Assembly: GCF_000236925.1 (NCBI RefSeq)
Contig: NC_016941.1
Span: 1,860,001-1,924,000, forward strand
DNA: 64,000 bases
Source: Staphylococcus argenteus
GTDB lineage: Bacteria > Bacillota > Bacilli > Staphylococcales > Staphylococcaceae
Direction of reading: 5' to 3'
The first letter of the stretch is position 1; each line of letters starts with the position of its first letter. Shown here piece after piece: positions 53,346 through 63,899 of this stretch. The position numbers and the translations under genes are program-made. The notes under the pieces were generated by a model. It was not told the DNA's origin, did not search any database, and saw only the letters and a list, made by a program, of their open reading frames with translations.

Positions 53346-54378
53346 ACGAATCCTCCTTATTTAGAGGTGCTTTCACCTCAATACGTGTACCTGAATCTGG
53401 TAGTGATACAATAAGGAACGTTGCACCAATTTCCAAAGCTCTTTCACGCATATTTTTAAGTCCATAACTTTGTTCTAATTTTTCATCTACATTAAAACCT
53501 TTACCATTATCTTGTATCCTTAACAATAAATAATCATCTTTATTAAATAATTCTACAGTTACTTTCGTACCATTTGAATGTCTCAATGTATTAGATATTG
53601 CTTCTTGCGTAATTCTAAATAAATGATCCTCAATACCTTTTGGCACTTTAAAATCTTGTATTTCATGCACAACTTTCATTGGCACTTTCTTTTGTAAATC
53701 AATAACTAAATCTTTAATACCTTCGCCTAACGACTTGTCTTTCAAGCCGAGTGGTCTTAAGTGTAGCAGCAGAGCACGCATTTCTAACTGAGAATCTTGA
53801 ACCATTTTCTCTAAAATAGGTATTTGTTGATCTAAAGGTGGTTCTAATTTTGTTTCTTTAATTGCAGATAACATCATACTTGCCGCAAAAAGTTGTTGAC
53901 TAACAGAGTCGTGTAGTTCTCTAGCTAAACGTTGTCTTTCATCTTCGATAATCTTTTTAACTTTAACATCATTAATATTGTAATTTTCATTTGTTAAATT
54001 TTGCGTTTTGAGTCTTAACTTATGCAATTCTTGATTTAAAGGTACTAACGTATGATATAAATCCAATGTTTCACTATATATTTCTATATTTTGATCGTTG
54101 ATACCTACTGTTTCGCCTTCCATAGAACGCTCAATTTGCGTCTTAATCCAATCATTTTGTTGATTAATTTTGTAGGCAAGCACCGATCCAACGATGATAC
54201 ACAATAAAATGATAATGAGATTTAAAAATAAAAAGACTGGAATCCCAAATATTTGTGTATAAAACATGCCTTGAAAATAAATAATATTAACGAAAACTTT
54301 ATCTATAAAAAGAAATGCCGCTAGCATGCTGTATACTAAGATGAGCATCGAACCAATTGTTCTAATATAATGGTTCAT
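53335..54378 (-). CDS. vraS: Cell-wall stress sensor kinase VraS
   Basis: Histidine kinase of 347 residues. Two membrane segments (about 7-32 and 43-68) with a very short outer loop make it an intramembrane sensor. The phospho-acceptor H156 lies in [12 protein letters not shown] (HisKA_3), and the HATPase domain has [15 protein letters not shown] and DNGKGFNV. It responds to beta-lactams, glycopeptides and other wall inhibitors and phosphorylates VraR. Overlaps vraT by four bases (ATGA type). Confidence 0.97.
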   Translation of the reverse strand: MNHYIRTIGSMLILVYSMLAAFLFIDKVFVNIIYFQGMFYTQIFGIPVFLFLNLIIILLCIIVGSVLAYKINQQNDWIKTQIERSMEGETVGINDQNIEIYSETLDLYHTLVPLNQELHKLRLKTQNLTNENYNINDVKVKKIIEDERQRLARELHDSVSQQLFAASMMLSAIKETKLEPPLDQQIPILEKMVQDSQLEMRALLLHLRPLGLKDKSLGEGIKDLVIDLQKKVPMKVVHEIQDFKVPKGIEDHLFRITQEAISNTLRHSNGTKVTVELFNKDDYLLLRIQDNGKGFNVDEKLEQSYGLKNMRERALEIGATFLIVSLPDSGTRIEVKAPLNKEDSYDD

Positions 54379-55076
54379 CGATAAATCACCTCAACGTCTC
54401 CAATAAACGTTGATACGTAGATATTAACTGTATAATTATCTGGTTTAACCATTTCTTCGATATGAATATTATCGTTTTCAACTTTATATGACTTTTCATT
54501 TACATAAGTACTGCCATAAAAAGCCGCGACATGTAAGTTTATATTATAATTAATTGGTAATATAACTTGTACTTTTCCCAAAATATGTCTAACAACTATA
54601 GTATTATTTTCTTTAATATTAGCTGCTTTAGTTAAATCAATATGCAAATCTCCAATACCATGTTGTATTTGCACATCTTCCCATTTATAAACATATACCG
54701 GTGTACGTTGTTCCCCAAACCATTTTTGTTTGATAAACGAAGGTGACGTTACGACTTCATCAGTTGCAATCACTTTTTTAGGTTTAAATTTGTGTATCAA
54801 GTAACGCACAATAAGTAATAATAAAAATACGAACAAGATAATAATCGTATATTTATTAGATAGTAGCGTGAAGGCAATTAATAATGCTCCTATCCAAAAA
54901 GCCAAAAGCCCTCTTATTTTATGAAAATAAAGATAACCTACATACACTAATACACATCCCAATAATAGAACGAGTAAAAATCCAATTTTTTCAAAAAATA
55001 TGTAATAAAAATTGGCAATAATCATTAATGCAGTAAAAATGATTAACATTTGCGTTGATATATATTTGTGTGTCAT
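54375..55076 (-). CDS. vraT: VraT (YvqF/LiaF-like) membrane regulator
   Basis: A 233-residue protein with four hydrophobic segments in its first half (about 9-30, 33-51, 58-70, 75-92) and a C-terminal LiaF-like beta-helical domain (cell-wall-active antibiotics response), seen as repeated short strands such as [17 protein letters not shown] and [10 protein letters not shown]. In S. aureus VraT is needed for activation of VraSR and for full beta-lactam resistance. Confidence 0.95.
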   Translation of the reverse strand: MTHKYISTQMLIIFTALMIIANFYYIFFEKIGFLLVLLLGCVLVYVGYLYFHKIRGLLAFWIGALLIAFTLLSNKYTIIILFVFLLLLIVRYLIHKFKPKKVIATDEVVTSPSFIKQKWFGEQRTPVYVYKWEDVQIQHGIGDLHIDLTKAANIKENNTIVVRHILGKVQVILPINYNINLHVAAFYGSTYVNEKSYKVENDNIHIEEMVKPDNYTVNIYVSTFIGDVEVIYR

Positions 55077-55090
55077 GTTTCGCCGCCTTT

Positions 55091-55477
55091 CTATGCCACA
55101 GCGTTCATATAATTTATTAGATACGATGTTTTTTCAGTTGTTAATTTTTCAGTTGTAGCTTGTTGAATCTGTATTTCAATTTGTGCATAATATGCTTCGA
55201 CTTTATTTAATTCAGCTTTAATATTCTCAATTTCTTGATCATTTATCTCTCTAGCACATTGAATGTGAAATGTTTCTGTGATATCAACATATTTATTTTC
55301 TAATGTTAGCATTAGACTGTCAATCATCTTGCTGAGCTGTTCTTTTTTAGCTTTTAAATAATGCATATAATCATCTAAGTTTTTTATTTTCTTGTCTAGA
55401 ATTAAAAGATACTGTTTAATATTATTTCTAACGGTTTCTCTTAAAAATTGTTCAATATAACGGTCAACATAGTTCAT
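55091..55477 (-). CDS. vraU: VraU, first gene of the vra operon
   Basis: A 128-residue cytoplasmic, helical and probably coiled-coil protein without known motif. It has long Lys/Glu-rich stretches (LKAKKEQLSKMIDSLM, INDQEIENIKAELNKVEA). Two adjacent ATG codons (55480, 55477) and a GTG (55486) are possible starts; AAAGGTG is six bases from ATG 55477. It is the promoter-proximal gene of the autoregulated vraUTSR operon; its deletion is reported to have little effect on resistance. Confidence 0.88.
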   Translation of the reverse strand: MNYVDRYIEQFLRETVRNNIKQYLLILDKKIKNLDDYMHYLKAKKEQLSKMIDSLMLTLENKYVDITETFHIQCAREINDQEIENIKAELNKVEAYYAQIEIQIQQATTEKLTTEKTSYLINYMNAVA

Positions 55478-55624
55478 CATTATCACCTTTTATAATAAGT
55501 ATTTAAATATCTAATGCGCTATGTTTCTTCTTAGATGTCAATGATATAAGTGCTAATTAAACTAGTTAATTGCAAAATATCTTTTATTAATGACTCATTA
55601 ATTGTGTTCTTCATTATTATAAAA

Positions 55625-55658
55625 CAGTTCCGAAACCAATATGAATAGGCTCCGGAAC
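55625..55658 (-). terminator. map terminator
   Basis: AGTTCCG (55625-55631) and CGGAACT (55652-55658) pair, with inner CC/GG contacts, followed on the minus strand by GTTTTATAAT. It lies 42 bases after the map stop. Confidence 0.55.
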
Positions 55659-55700
55659 TAAATGATGTTCATACTTTAGTCTTAGTATTTGATTTTTCTA

Positions 55701-56528
<828 letters not shown>

Positions 56529-56547
56529 TTATCGTATTTTGGAAAGT

Positions 56548-56817
56548 GAGTAAGACAGAAATGTTAAAGAACCGCTAATGATTTATTATGTAGTGGTTCT
56601 TGCACATTAGCCACAGCTAATGTGTACTTAAAAATAGGAATACATGAGTAAAACTCATGCATAAGAAATACTAATTTCTAAAGAAAAAGTATTTCTTTAT
56701 GTTGGGGCCCCACCCCAACTTGCATTGTCTGTAGAAATTGTGTTCCAATTTCTCTATGTTGGGGCCCCGGAATTGAAAATGCTTATTAAAAGCGCATTTT
56801 CATTTAGTCAACTACTG
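56548..56817. repeat. Left arm of a long inverted repeat with STAR-like GGGGCCCC elements
   Basis: Bases 56548-56711 match the reverse complement of 58171-58334 with about five mismatches in 164 (counted by eye). The innermost part (56761-56817) also matches 58121-58178 imperfectly. It contains two TATGTTGGGGCCCC motifs (56698-56711 and 56755-56768), the S. aureus STAR consensus. The left arm carries an additional 49-base unit (56712-56760) that the right arm lacks. Confidence 0.85.
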
Positions 56818-56986
56818 TCAACATAACATTATAGAGCCTAGGGCTTTGATTGATGTATCTGAAAAACAATCTATATAAATAAATTATGGTCATGTTTATT
56901 ATTTTACATACATTATCTTTTCCAATGTACGATATTTTATATTATAAAGCGCTCGCTTAGATTTTACGATGATTAGAGGTTAAAAA

Positions 56987-57973
56987 ATGAATGAACAATG
57001 GTACAAACATTTAATTGGTGCCAGAACTATTAAAACTGGTATCGCCATTTTTTTAACAGCTGTTTTTTGCATGGCTTTAGATCTAACACCCATCTACGCT
57101 ATTTTAACTGCTGTTGTCACAATTGAACCTACCGCCAAGGCATCACTGATCAAAGGGTATCGTCGCCTACCAGCAACTGTTATTGGTTCTGGATTTGCGG
57201 TGTTATTTACATTTCTTTTTGGTGATCAATCACCATTTACATATGCATTAAGTGCTACCTTTACAATTTTATTTTGTACAAAGCTTAAATTACAAGTGGG
57301 TACAAATGTTGCGGTACTTACTTGTTTAGCAATGATTCCAGGTATACATGATGCTTATATGTTTAACTTTTTATCTCGTACTTTAACAGCAATCATTGGT
57401 CTTGTTACTTCAGGACTAATCAACTTCCTAGTTTTTCCACCAAAGTATTATGGTCAAGTTGAAGAAAAAATAAGTCGTACTGAAGCATCAATGTATAAAT
57501 TATTTTACAATCGCTGCCAAGAACTTATTTTATCAAATCTACAATCAGTTAAAAGTGAAAAAACATATAAAAATATTTTCAATTTAAATAATCAAGTTGA
57601 AACTTTAATCGGATACCAACGTGATGAATTAAGTTATCATAAGAAAAAGGAATGTGATTGGAAATTACTCAATCAATTAATCAAACGTGCATATACTAAT
57701 CGCTTATTTATTACGCATCTTTCAAATATCATTTACTTGCCTAAAAACACTCATCTTTATTTTTCAACCGATGAAAAAATGGCATTGTTAAAAATTAGCA
57801 GTAGTATAAATAATATTTTTTATGATGGTTCATTTAAGAGAGAACATGAATCTATAGACACTTTACGTGCGACAGTTAAGGCACTAGATATTAGCGGTGA
57901 AAATCAAATAAAAAGTCATATCTTATATGAAGTATTAATGATTTATCACCTTCTTGATAGTAGATATGCATAG
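56987..57973 (+). CDS. Aromatic acid exporter (ArAE/FUSC-like) family protein, copy 2
   Basis: A 328-residue membrane protein with four to five hydrophobic segments in the first 150 residues (starting with the family motif [12 protein letters not shown]) and a helical cytoplasmic second half. It is a clear paralogue of the protein at 34107-35201, with shared motifs such as [15 protein letters not shown] versus VNFVFLPPKFE. The substrate is unknown. It stands alone between the two arms of a long inverted repeat, so the gene and its promoter form a discrete unit. ATG 56987 has TAGAGG about seven bases upstream. Confidence 0.82.
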   Translation: MNEQWYKHLIGARTIKTGIAIFLTAVFCMALDLTPIYAILTAVVTIEPTAKASLIKGYRRLPATVIGSGFAVLFTFLFGDQSPFTYALSATFTILFCTKLKLQVGTNVAVLTCLAMIPGIHDAYMFNFLSRTLTAIIGLVTSGLINFLVFPPKYYGQVEEKISRTEASMYKLFYNRCQELILSNLQSVKSEKTYKNIFNLNNQVETLIGYQRDELSYHKKKECDWKLLNQLIKRAYTNRLFITHLSNIIYLPKNTHLYFSTDEKMALLKISSSINNIFYDGSFKREHESIDTLRATVKALDISGENQIKSHILYEVLMIYHLLDSRYA

Positions 57974-58120
57974 TTTAAATGTCTTAAGCTTATGCACTTC
58001 ATTAAATAAATACTCTTGCTAAGTGTTCAGCGAATATATAAGTTACTTCTTAAAAATGTAAGTTGCTAAATGGAGCTTGGGACATAAAACAATGTCCAAG
58101 TATCTAAAATATTATATTGG

Positions 58121-58334
58121 CAGTAGTTGACTAAATGAAAATGCGATTGCAACAAGCTTTTTTCAATTCTGGGGCCCCAACATAAAGAAATACTTTTTCT
58201 TTAGAAATTAGTATTTCTTATGCATGAGTTTTACTCATGTATTCCTATTTTTAAGTACACATTAGCTGTGGCTAATGTGTAAGAACCACTACATAATAAA
58301 TCATTAGTGGTTCTTTATCATTTCTGTCCCACTC
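58121..58334. repeat. Right arm of the long inverted repeat
   Basis: Reverse complement of the left arm 56548-56817, with a single TGGGGCCCCAACATA motif (58170-58184) instead of two. It ends in TTCTGTCCCACTC. It lies about 147 bases after the exporter-like gene; a related GCTTGGGACATAAAACAATGT hairpin stands just before it at 58075-58100. Confidence 0.85.
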
Positions 58335-58471
58335 CCATCCGCTAAAATTATTTTAGTAAAACTCATTGTCAAATTCCTTTCATCATTTATTTTTTGTTCA
58401 TGTTGCTTAATCACCTTACTATTAATAAATCTAGGATAACTAATCATTATATAATTATTAATTACTAGAAT

Positions 58472-58521
58472 ACAAAAAAACACATATCAATTTGGATTTA
58501 TGATTCCCAAAAGATATGTGT
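58472..58521 (-). terminator. murT-gatD terminator
   Basis: ACACATATC (58480-58488) and GATATGTGT (58513-58521), with inner TTTGG/CCAAA pairing, are followed on the minus strand by seven T. Confidence 0.88.
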
Positions 58522-58605
58522 ACGTTTATACGAATAAGATTAATTACTAAACTTCATCGTTTATCAATTTTAAATCCATTGATGCGATACTCCGAGTTAG
58601 CGAAA

Positions 58606-59328
58606 TTACTTCTGTTTGTTTGCTCTATCGATAAGTACTTGTTTCGCTTGAATTTCTGCTTCATTATCAATTTCTTTAGGCTCAAAAGGAATGCCTTTAC
58701 GTTCGCATGCTTTTTCTAATAAATAGTCAGTAATTTCATAGTTTTTAGGTAAGATTGGTCCATGTAAATATGTTCCTAATAAATTTTTATAATGAATGCC
58801 TTCTTTTTTATCTTCATCATTATTACCATAACCAAAAGTAACATGACCAAGTGTACCGAAGTTATGATATGTTCTACCACCGTGATTTTCAAAACCTACA
58901 ATAGTTCCAAATGTATCACTTTCAATGACAATATCGCCTGTTAGTCTATTTGTCTTTGACTCAGTATAGAAATCTAAAATACCTAACCCTTCTAACTCTG
59001 TTCCATCAGGTGTAATATATTTTGTTCCTAAAAATTGATAGCCACCACAAACTGTTAATCCTGGCATACCATCTTCAATTGCGTCTTTAAGCGGCGTCTT
59101 AATTTTACTTAATTCTTTTGTAGCAAGCGCTTGTTCTCTATCACTTCCACCACCAATGAAGAAAATATCACAATCATCAAATGTAATACCTTCTGTTTCA
59201 TTGATTTCAATGACATTAACTTTAATATTACGTTTTTTGGCGCGTTGTCTTAAAGCAATAATATTTCCAATATCACTATATAAATTCAATTTATCTGACA
59301 TAAAATGATAAATAGTCAATTCATGCAT
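58606..59328 (-). CDS. gatD: Lipid II glutamine amidotransferase subunit GatD
   Basis: Class I glutaminase-like subunit that releases ammonia for amidation of D-Glu to D-isoGln in lipid II by the MurT/GatD complex. The catalytic cysteine is C94 ([12 protein letters not shown]), the histidine H189 (GTYLHGPIL) and R128 (TNRLTGD), all at the S. aureus positions when ATG 59328 is taken as start. The longer frame to TTG 59349 contains the ribosome-binding site AAGGAGG and is rejected. The product has 240 residues. The start lies one base after the murT stop. Confidence 0.95.
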   Translation of the reverse strand: MHELTIYHFMSDKLNLYSDIGNIIALRQRAKKRNIKVNVIEINETEGITFDDCDIFFIGGGSDREQALATKELSKIKTPLKDAIEDGMPGLTVCGGYQFLGTKYITPDGTELEGLGILDFYTESKTNRLTGDIVIESDTFGTIVGFENHGGRTYHNFGTLGHVTFGYGNNDEDKKEGIHYKNLLGTYLHGPILPKNYEITDYLLEKACERKGIPFEPKEIDNEAEIQAKQVLIDRANKQK

Positions 59329-59329
59329 A

Positions 59330-60643
59330 TTATGATTGACCTCCTTCAAATGAACGATTTAATTGTTCAAGCATAGGTGCTAATGACGTATAGTTTGGAA
59401 TAGCAACTGTAAACCCTTGATAATCCATTGTCCTTGCTGTTGCTTTATAAATATCACGTTCAACAATGATCGGCACTTCAACTTCAGCTAACTTCAATCG
59501 TAACTGTAATTCTTCTGCTCTTGTTCCAGTTACAATAATTGCTTCTATATGTTGTTTTGATAATTTTTCAAAATCTGCATCATATATCCATGAAGTATCA
59601 CGTCCATCGGCAGCATTGTCGTTTAAAGATATAACATATACTTTTTCGCCTTCTAATTGCTCACCTACAGATAAACTTGCATTCATACCTGCAGGGTTTT
59701 TAGCTAAGTTTATCATCGCTTCTTTTTTACCTTTTTTAAAATACTGCATGCGACCGTTGTCTGATGTATACGTTTCAAATCCATTCTTAATTGCTTGTTC
59801 ATTAAGTCCTAACTCTCTTAATACAGTATATGCAGCTAATGCATTATACGCATTAAAGTCGCCAGCAATTTTCATATCATATTTTTCATCATTAATATTT
59901 AAATGTAAAAATGGCGCAACTTCAAAATTTGAAATCTCATATTTGGCTTGTTCTCTTTTGAAACCACACTGACAGTGATAATGCCCAATTTGATTGTAAT
60001 GAATATAATCATATTGCAATAAACGACCACAGTTTGGACAATAGCGACTTTCATTCATCGTACTTTGTTCAAATTCATGTGCATGTGCTTTCATACCATA
60101 ATACACAATTGCATCACTTGCAATTTTTAAACGGCTTACGAAAGGATCATCGGCATTTAGTAATAATTTGATGCCTTTATTACTAATTGTCGTTGCAATA
60201 TTATTAACCATAATATCAATTTCGCCGAATCGATCCATTTGATCTCTAAAGAAATTTGTAAATACCATCATAGAAGGTGTGACTTCTTTTAAAACACGTG
60301 GAATCGAACCTTCATCAATTTCGATAACCGCGATTTTAGTCTTCGGCGTTGACTGCATGATAAATGCCGAAGTAATACCAGCTGCCATATTAGCACCTTC
60401 ATTATTGTGTATGATTTCAATATTATTTGCTTTTAAAGTATGCCCAATTAAGTTTGAAGTTGTTGTTTTGCCGTTTGTTCCGCTAATAAATACAATATCA
60501 TCAACTTGTTCAGCTAATTTTCTTAATATATTTGTATCCACTCTTCTAGCGATTTGTCCTGGTAAATCAGTACCCTTTTTACCTACCGCTCTACTTGCTT
60601 TACGCGCCAACTTCGCTAGATGGATTGCCGTCCACTGTCTCAT
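59330..60643 (-). CDS. murT: Lipid II isoglutaminyl synthase, Mur-ligase subunit MurT
   Basis: ATP-dependent Mur-ligase-like subunit of 437 residues. The ATP-binding loop [12 protein letters not shown] is near residue 55-66. A Cys4 zinc ribbon unusual in Mur ligases ([12 protein letters not shown] and HYHCQCGF) lies at about 205-230. The C-terminal domain carries [17 protein letters not shown], with the Asp essential for amidation. Together with GatD it amidates stem-peptide glutamate, needed for efficient cross-linking and beta-lactam resistance. First gene of murT-gatD; AGGAGG precedes the ATG. Confidence 0.96.
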   Translation of the reverse strand: MRQWTAIHLAKLARKASRAVGKKGTDLPGQIARRVDTNILRKLAEQVDDIVFISGTNGKTTTSNLIGHTLKANNIEIIHNNEGANMAAGITSAFIMQSTPKTKIAVIEIDEGSIPRVLKEVTPSMMVFTNFFRDQMDRFGEIDIMVNNIATTISNKGIKLLLNADDPFVSRLKIASDAIVYYGMKAHAHEFEQSTMNESRYCPNCGRLLQYDYIHYNQIGHYHCQCGFKREQAKYEISNFEVAPFLHLNINDEKYDMKIAGDFNAYNALAAYTVLRELGLNEQAIKNGFETYTSDNGRMQYFKKGKKEAMINLAKNPAGMNASLSVGEQLEGEKVYVISLNDNAADGRDTSWIYDADFEKLSKQHIEAIIVTGTRAEELQLRLKLAEVEVPIIVERDIYKATARTMDYQGFTVAIPNYTSLAPMLEQLNRSFEGGQS

Positions 60644-60705
60644 GTGTTTCCTCCTCTAATTTCCACTCGCATCATTATAACATGATAAGGCAACTTCAAA
60701 AAAGT

Positions 60706-60871
60706 TTCTCAATCATAAATCGGTCTATTAATTCTAATTTGTAATCATTCTCATTTAGTTAATTAAAAATGATATTTATTCTCAATTAAATATCGCTAAA
60801 TGATACATTTTCTCAATTAGAACGTTAATTTTAGGCATTAAATTATAATTATTATTATTTACAATTGAGAA
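60706..60871. promoter_or_regulatory. Clustered TTCTCAATT/Fur-like sites upstream of ftnA
   Basis: TTCTCAATT occurs at 60779-60787 and 60810-60818 and inverted at 60863-60871. Near matches lie at 60706-60713 and 60747-60755. TGATATTTATTCTCA (60770-60784) matches the 7-1-7 Fur consensus TGATAATNATTATCA at 12 of 14 fixed positions. The cluster suggests several Fur dimers or another iron regulator. Confidence 0.5.
60843..60857 (+). promoter_or_regulatory. PerR box upstream of ftnA
   Basis: TTATAATTATTATTA matches the Per box TTATAATTATTATAA at 14 of 15 positions and directly abuts the predicted -35 box at 60858. ftnA is a known PerR target in S. aureus. Confidence 0.8.
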
Positions 60872-60886
60872 TGCGTTTGTTATAAT
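60858..60886 (+). promoter_or_regulatory. ftnA promoter
   Basis: TTTACA (60858-60863), a 17-base spacer and TATAAT (60881-60886) predict a start near 60893, 42 bases before the ATG. Confidence 0.75.
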
Positions 60887-60934
60887 AAGTGTAATTCATA
60901 ATAATTTTAATTTACAAATAAGAGGTGTCTAACA

Positions 60935-61435
60935 ATGTTAAGTAAAGATTTATTAGAAGCTTTAAATGATCAAATGAACCATGAATATTTTGCAGCACAC
61001 GCGTATATGGCAATGGCAGCATATTGTGATAAGGAATCATACGAAGGCTTTGCAAACTTTTTCATTCAACAAGCTAAAGAAGAACGTTTCCATGGTCATA
61101 AAATTTATAATTATATTAATGACCGAGGGGCACATGCAGAATTCAGAGCTATCCCTGCACCAAAAATTGATTTTTCAAGTATTTTAGAAACTTTCAAAGA
61201 TAGCTTATCTCAAGAACAAGAAGTAACTAGACGTTTTTACAACTTATCTGAAATTGCTCGTCAAGATAAAGACTACGCAACTATTTCATTTTTAAACTGG
61301 TTCTTAGATGAGCAAGTAGAAGAAGAAGCAATGTTTGAAACACACATCAATTATTTAACTCGTATTGGTGACGATAGCAATGCATTATACCTTTATGAAA
61401 AAGAATTAGGCGCACGTACTTTTGACGAAGAATAA
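60935..61435 (+). CDS. ftnA: Ferritin FtnA
   Basis: Iron-storage protein of 166 residues, assembling into a 24-subunit shell and oxidising Fe(II). The ferroxidase residues E17, E50 and H53 (EERFHGHK) are present, with further Glu residues in [11 protein letters not shown] and QVEEEAMFE. No haem-ligand Met in the bacterioferritin position is obvious, which supports non-haem ferritin. AGAGGTG lies upstream of ATG 60935. Expression is probably controlled by PerR and an iron regulator (see upstream sites). Confidence 0.96.
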   Translation: MLSKDLLEALNDQMNHEYFAAHAYMAMAAYCDKESYEGFANFFIQQAKEERFHGHKIYNYINDRGAHAEFRAIPAPKIDFSSILETFKDSLSQEQEVTRRFYNLSEIARQDKDYATISFLNWFLDEQVEEEAMFETHINYLTRIGDDSNALYLYEKELGARTFDEE

Positions 61436-61480
61436 TTAACAAACTATATTAACAGACAGATAAATATCATACGACATGAT

Positions 61481-61567
61481 AGACATTTGGGTTTCTATTA
61501 AACACCCAATGTCTATATTATTTTGTATTGCGGAGATCTTTAGATTTATTTTCTAAATCATTGATCT
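61481..61567 (+). terminator. Two successive hairpins after ftnA
   Basis: First hairpin: AGACATTTGGGT with ACCCAATGTCT (61481-61514), tail ATATTATTTT. Second: GCGGAGATC with GATCTGCG (about 61530-61570), followed by seven T. Together they form a strong terminator. Confidence 0.75.
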
Positions 61568-61590
61568 GCGTTTTTTTATTTGTCAAAATC

Positions 61591-61640
61591 AAAAAAGTCG
61601 CACAGATAAAAAGTGGTTAAACCTTTATATCTATCCGACT
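61591..61640 (-). terminator. Terminator of the carboxylesterase pseudogene
   Basis: On the minus strand AGTCGGATAGATA pairs with TATCTGTGCGACT, followed by TTTTTTGA. It shows that the broken gene once had its own transcription unit. Confidence 0.6.
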
Positions 61641-61712
61641 AATCATATAAACTTTTTTATTTCTGTACTATTTATTATTAAGGGCCTTCAATTTTAAATC
61701 TTCTCTTGTAAT

Positions 61713-63168
61713 TTAATTTCTTATTTCTTGTATATACCTTATTAACTGATTTATCTCTAATGGTTTAGTTTGTATGCGATTGTTAATCAATGTGTAGTAA
61801 GGATTGTGATTATCGTAATGACACCAATTAGAATAATCTAAATTTTTAGGTACACCATATCTCGCGAAAGTTGACCATGCATATTGCATTTTATGAGAAA
61901 TCTCTTTGTCAATTTCGTCATAATCTTCTTCAGGTGTTAAATTTCCAAATATATATTTTATCTCGGAAGTATGTATAGCCAACTCGTTGTTCATTTTACT
62001 CTTAGGTGAAACTCTTGCAAAGTGGTAATAATATATATGTTTGCACAACTTCTCAAAACGTTTTATTGTTGCTAAACAAGGTTCAAACCAAATAACAGTG
62101 GTAAAAAATTTATCTAATGCTTCATAATTTGAATAATTATGCTGTTTAAAATATGACAAAATGCGTTCTTTCTTGCTATTAGCCAAAGTATCTACCATAT
62201 TCAATAATACTTCTTCAGAATATGTTTTATTTGGTTTTATAAAATATCTAGCTTCGTTTTCAACACACCCAATTAATATCGGTATATCTTTCGATAATAC
62301 AGGGAAATGTGATTTCGAAATAATCTTTCCATCTGGGATCTGATTCCATATTAAATTTGCAGGTGTATGAACTTGTCCTCTAGGTGGTCGTACACCAGAA
62401 TACTTAGTCGAAATATCTAATATCCTTTCAGTTGACACACTTTGAAGTTCTTCGAGGTTATGACTACCTAGCTCTTCAAACATTTTACTTGTTTGTTTAG
62501 CTACTTTTTCGTACGTAGGTTCTTCTGAAAACACATACTTTTCAAATCCAGCACTTTGAATGATTGCTTTATGAAATAAACCTTTTGCATTTTTCGCTGA
62601 AAATAAATACCTTACTGCTTGTGCTCCGGCTGATTCTCCAAATATTGTTACATTGTCAGGATTACCTCCGAATTTCCGTATATTGTTAGCAACCCATCTT
62701 AATGCAGCGATTTGATCTAATACACCAAAATTACAGCCGATATTTGGGTCTGCAATATAACCGAATGCACCTAACCTATTATTAAACGTTACAACTGTTA
62801 CTCCATTTTGTACTAATTTTTCTCCATCAAAGGCATCTTCTTACCCTGCACCACCAAGATTACCGCCACCATGTATCCATACCATAACGGGTTGTTCAGC
62901 AGTTACATCAATAGTTGTAGACCACACATTTAAGTATAAGCAATCTTCACTTTGCTTTTCAGTACGTAAATTAAAACTAGCACCACCTCTTTGTGGACAC
63001 ACTGGACCAAATTCATTTGCTAGATAAACACCTTTCCATTTTCGTGGCGCTCTCGGCGCCTTCCATCTAAATTACTTACAGGTGGTTCAGCATATGGAAT
63101 TCCTAAAAAATAATACGTATTATTTCGATGAAAACCTTGAATCAATCCACTTTCAATTTTAAGCACCA
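61713..63168 (-). pseudogene. Type B carboxylesterase, frameshifted and with an internal stop
   Basis: Translating the minus strand from GTG 63168 gives an esterase start (KIESGLIQGFHRN, LGIPYAEPP) that ends in another frame near 63067, where one base seems lost within NLRWKAP. In the next frame the protein continues with GPVCPQRG, SEDCLYLNVW and the oxyanion-hole HGGGNLGG, then meets TAA at 62841-62843. The frame is afterwards open to 61713 and includes the catalytic serine motif GESAGA, a possible acidic residue in CVENEAR and the His region AIHTSEIKYIFG. The intact protein would have about 485 residues. I remember no such gene between ftnA and the exonuclease in S. aureus N315. The 273-codon ORF ending here is only the 3' remnant. 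Confidence 0.85.
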
Positions 63169-63285
63169 AAAATCAGCTCTTTCTAAAAACTATATATTTT
63201 TAAAGCAAAATCATTATGATATATCTCAATTTTAATGTAAAGTTATAAACATGAAACTTATCTTTAAGGAGCTGTAATATACAAA

Positions 63286-63837
63286 ATGAACAATGCATTT
63301 GTCGCTCTTGATTTTGAAACAGCAAATGGTAAACGTACTAGTATTTGTTCTGTCGGTATGGTTAAAGTCATTGATAGTCAAATAACAGAAACGTTTCATA
63401 CACTTGTGAACCCACAAGATTACTTTTCACAACAAAATATCAAAGTCCATGGCATTCAACCTGAAGATGTTGAGAGTGCACCTACATTCGACTTTGTATT
63501 TCCATATATGATGCAATTCATTGCAGATTTACCAGTTGTCGCACATAATGCTGCTTTTGATATGAACGTTTTACATCAAAGTATACAAAATATTGGTTTA
63601 CCGACGCCAAATTTAACTTACTTTTGTAGCTATCAACTCGCTAAAAGAACAGTCGATTCTTATCGATACGGTTTGAAACATATGATGGAATTTTATCAAT
63701 TAGATTTTCATGGTCATCACGATGCATTAAATGATGCAAAAGCGTGTGCTATGATTACCTTTAGATTATTGAAAAACTATGAGAATTTAACACATGTAAC
63801 AAATATATATGGTAAAAATTTACAAGATAAAGGCTAG
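63286..63837 (+). CDS. DnaQ-like 3'-5' exonuclease
   Basis: A 183-residue DEDDh exonuclease related to the proofreading epsilon subunit of DNA polymerase III. Exo I is D9-x-E11 (ALDFETANG), Exo II is the Asp in HNAAFDMNVL and Exo III is HHDALNDAKA with the catalytic His and Asp. It lacks a polymerase or GIY-YIG part, so it acts alone in DNA or RNA end processing. AAGGAG lies 14 bases before ATG 63286, an unusually long distance, but no better start is seen. Confidence 0.88.
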   Translation: MNNAFVALDFETANGKRTSICSVGMVKVIDSQITETFHTLVNPQDYFSQQNIKVHGIQPEDVESAPTFDFVFPYMMQFIADLPVVAHNAAFDMNVLHQSIQNIGLPTPNLTYFCSYQLAKRTVDSYRYGLKHMMEFYQLDFHGHHDALNDAKACAMITFRLLKNYENLTHVTNIYGKNLQDKG

Positions 63838-63848
63838 TATTATATAAA

Positions 63849-63896
63849 ATGCCCTGTAAAATTGACACGTTCTACGTGACAACTTTATAGGGCGTT
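63849..63896. terminator. Bidirectional terminator between exonuclease and dinB
   Basis: GCCCTGTAAA and TTTATAGGGC arms with an inner CACGT/ACGTG pairing; GTTTGTTT on the right and ATTTTATA on the left strand. It lies between convergent genes. Confidence 0.75.
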
Positions 63897-63899
63897 TGT

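Noticed and set aside
61713..62534. A 273-codon ORF as an independent gene
   Set aside because: Its reading frame is open further upstream to the internal stop at 62841 and the encoded sequence is the C-terminal part of a carboxylesterase; ATG 62534 has no ribosome-binding site.
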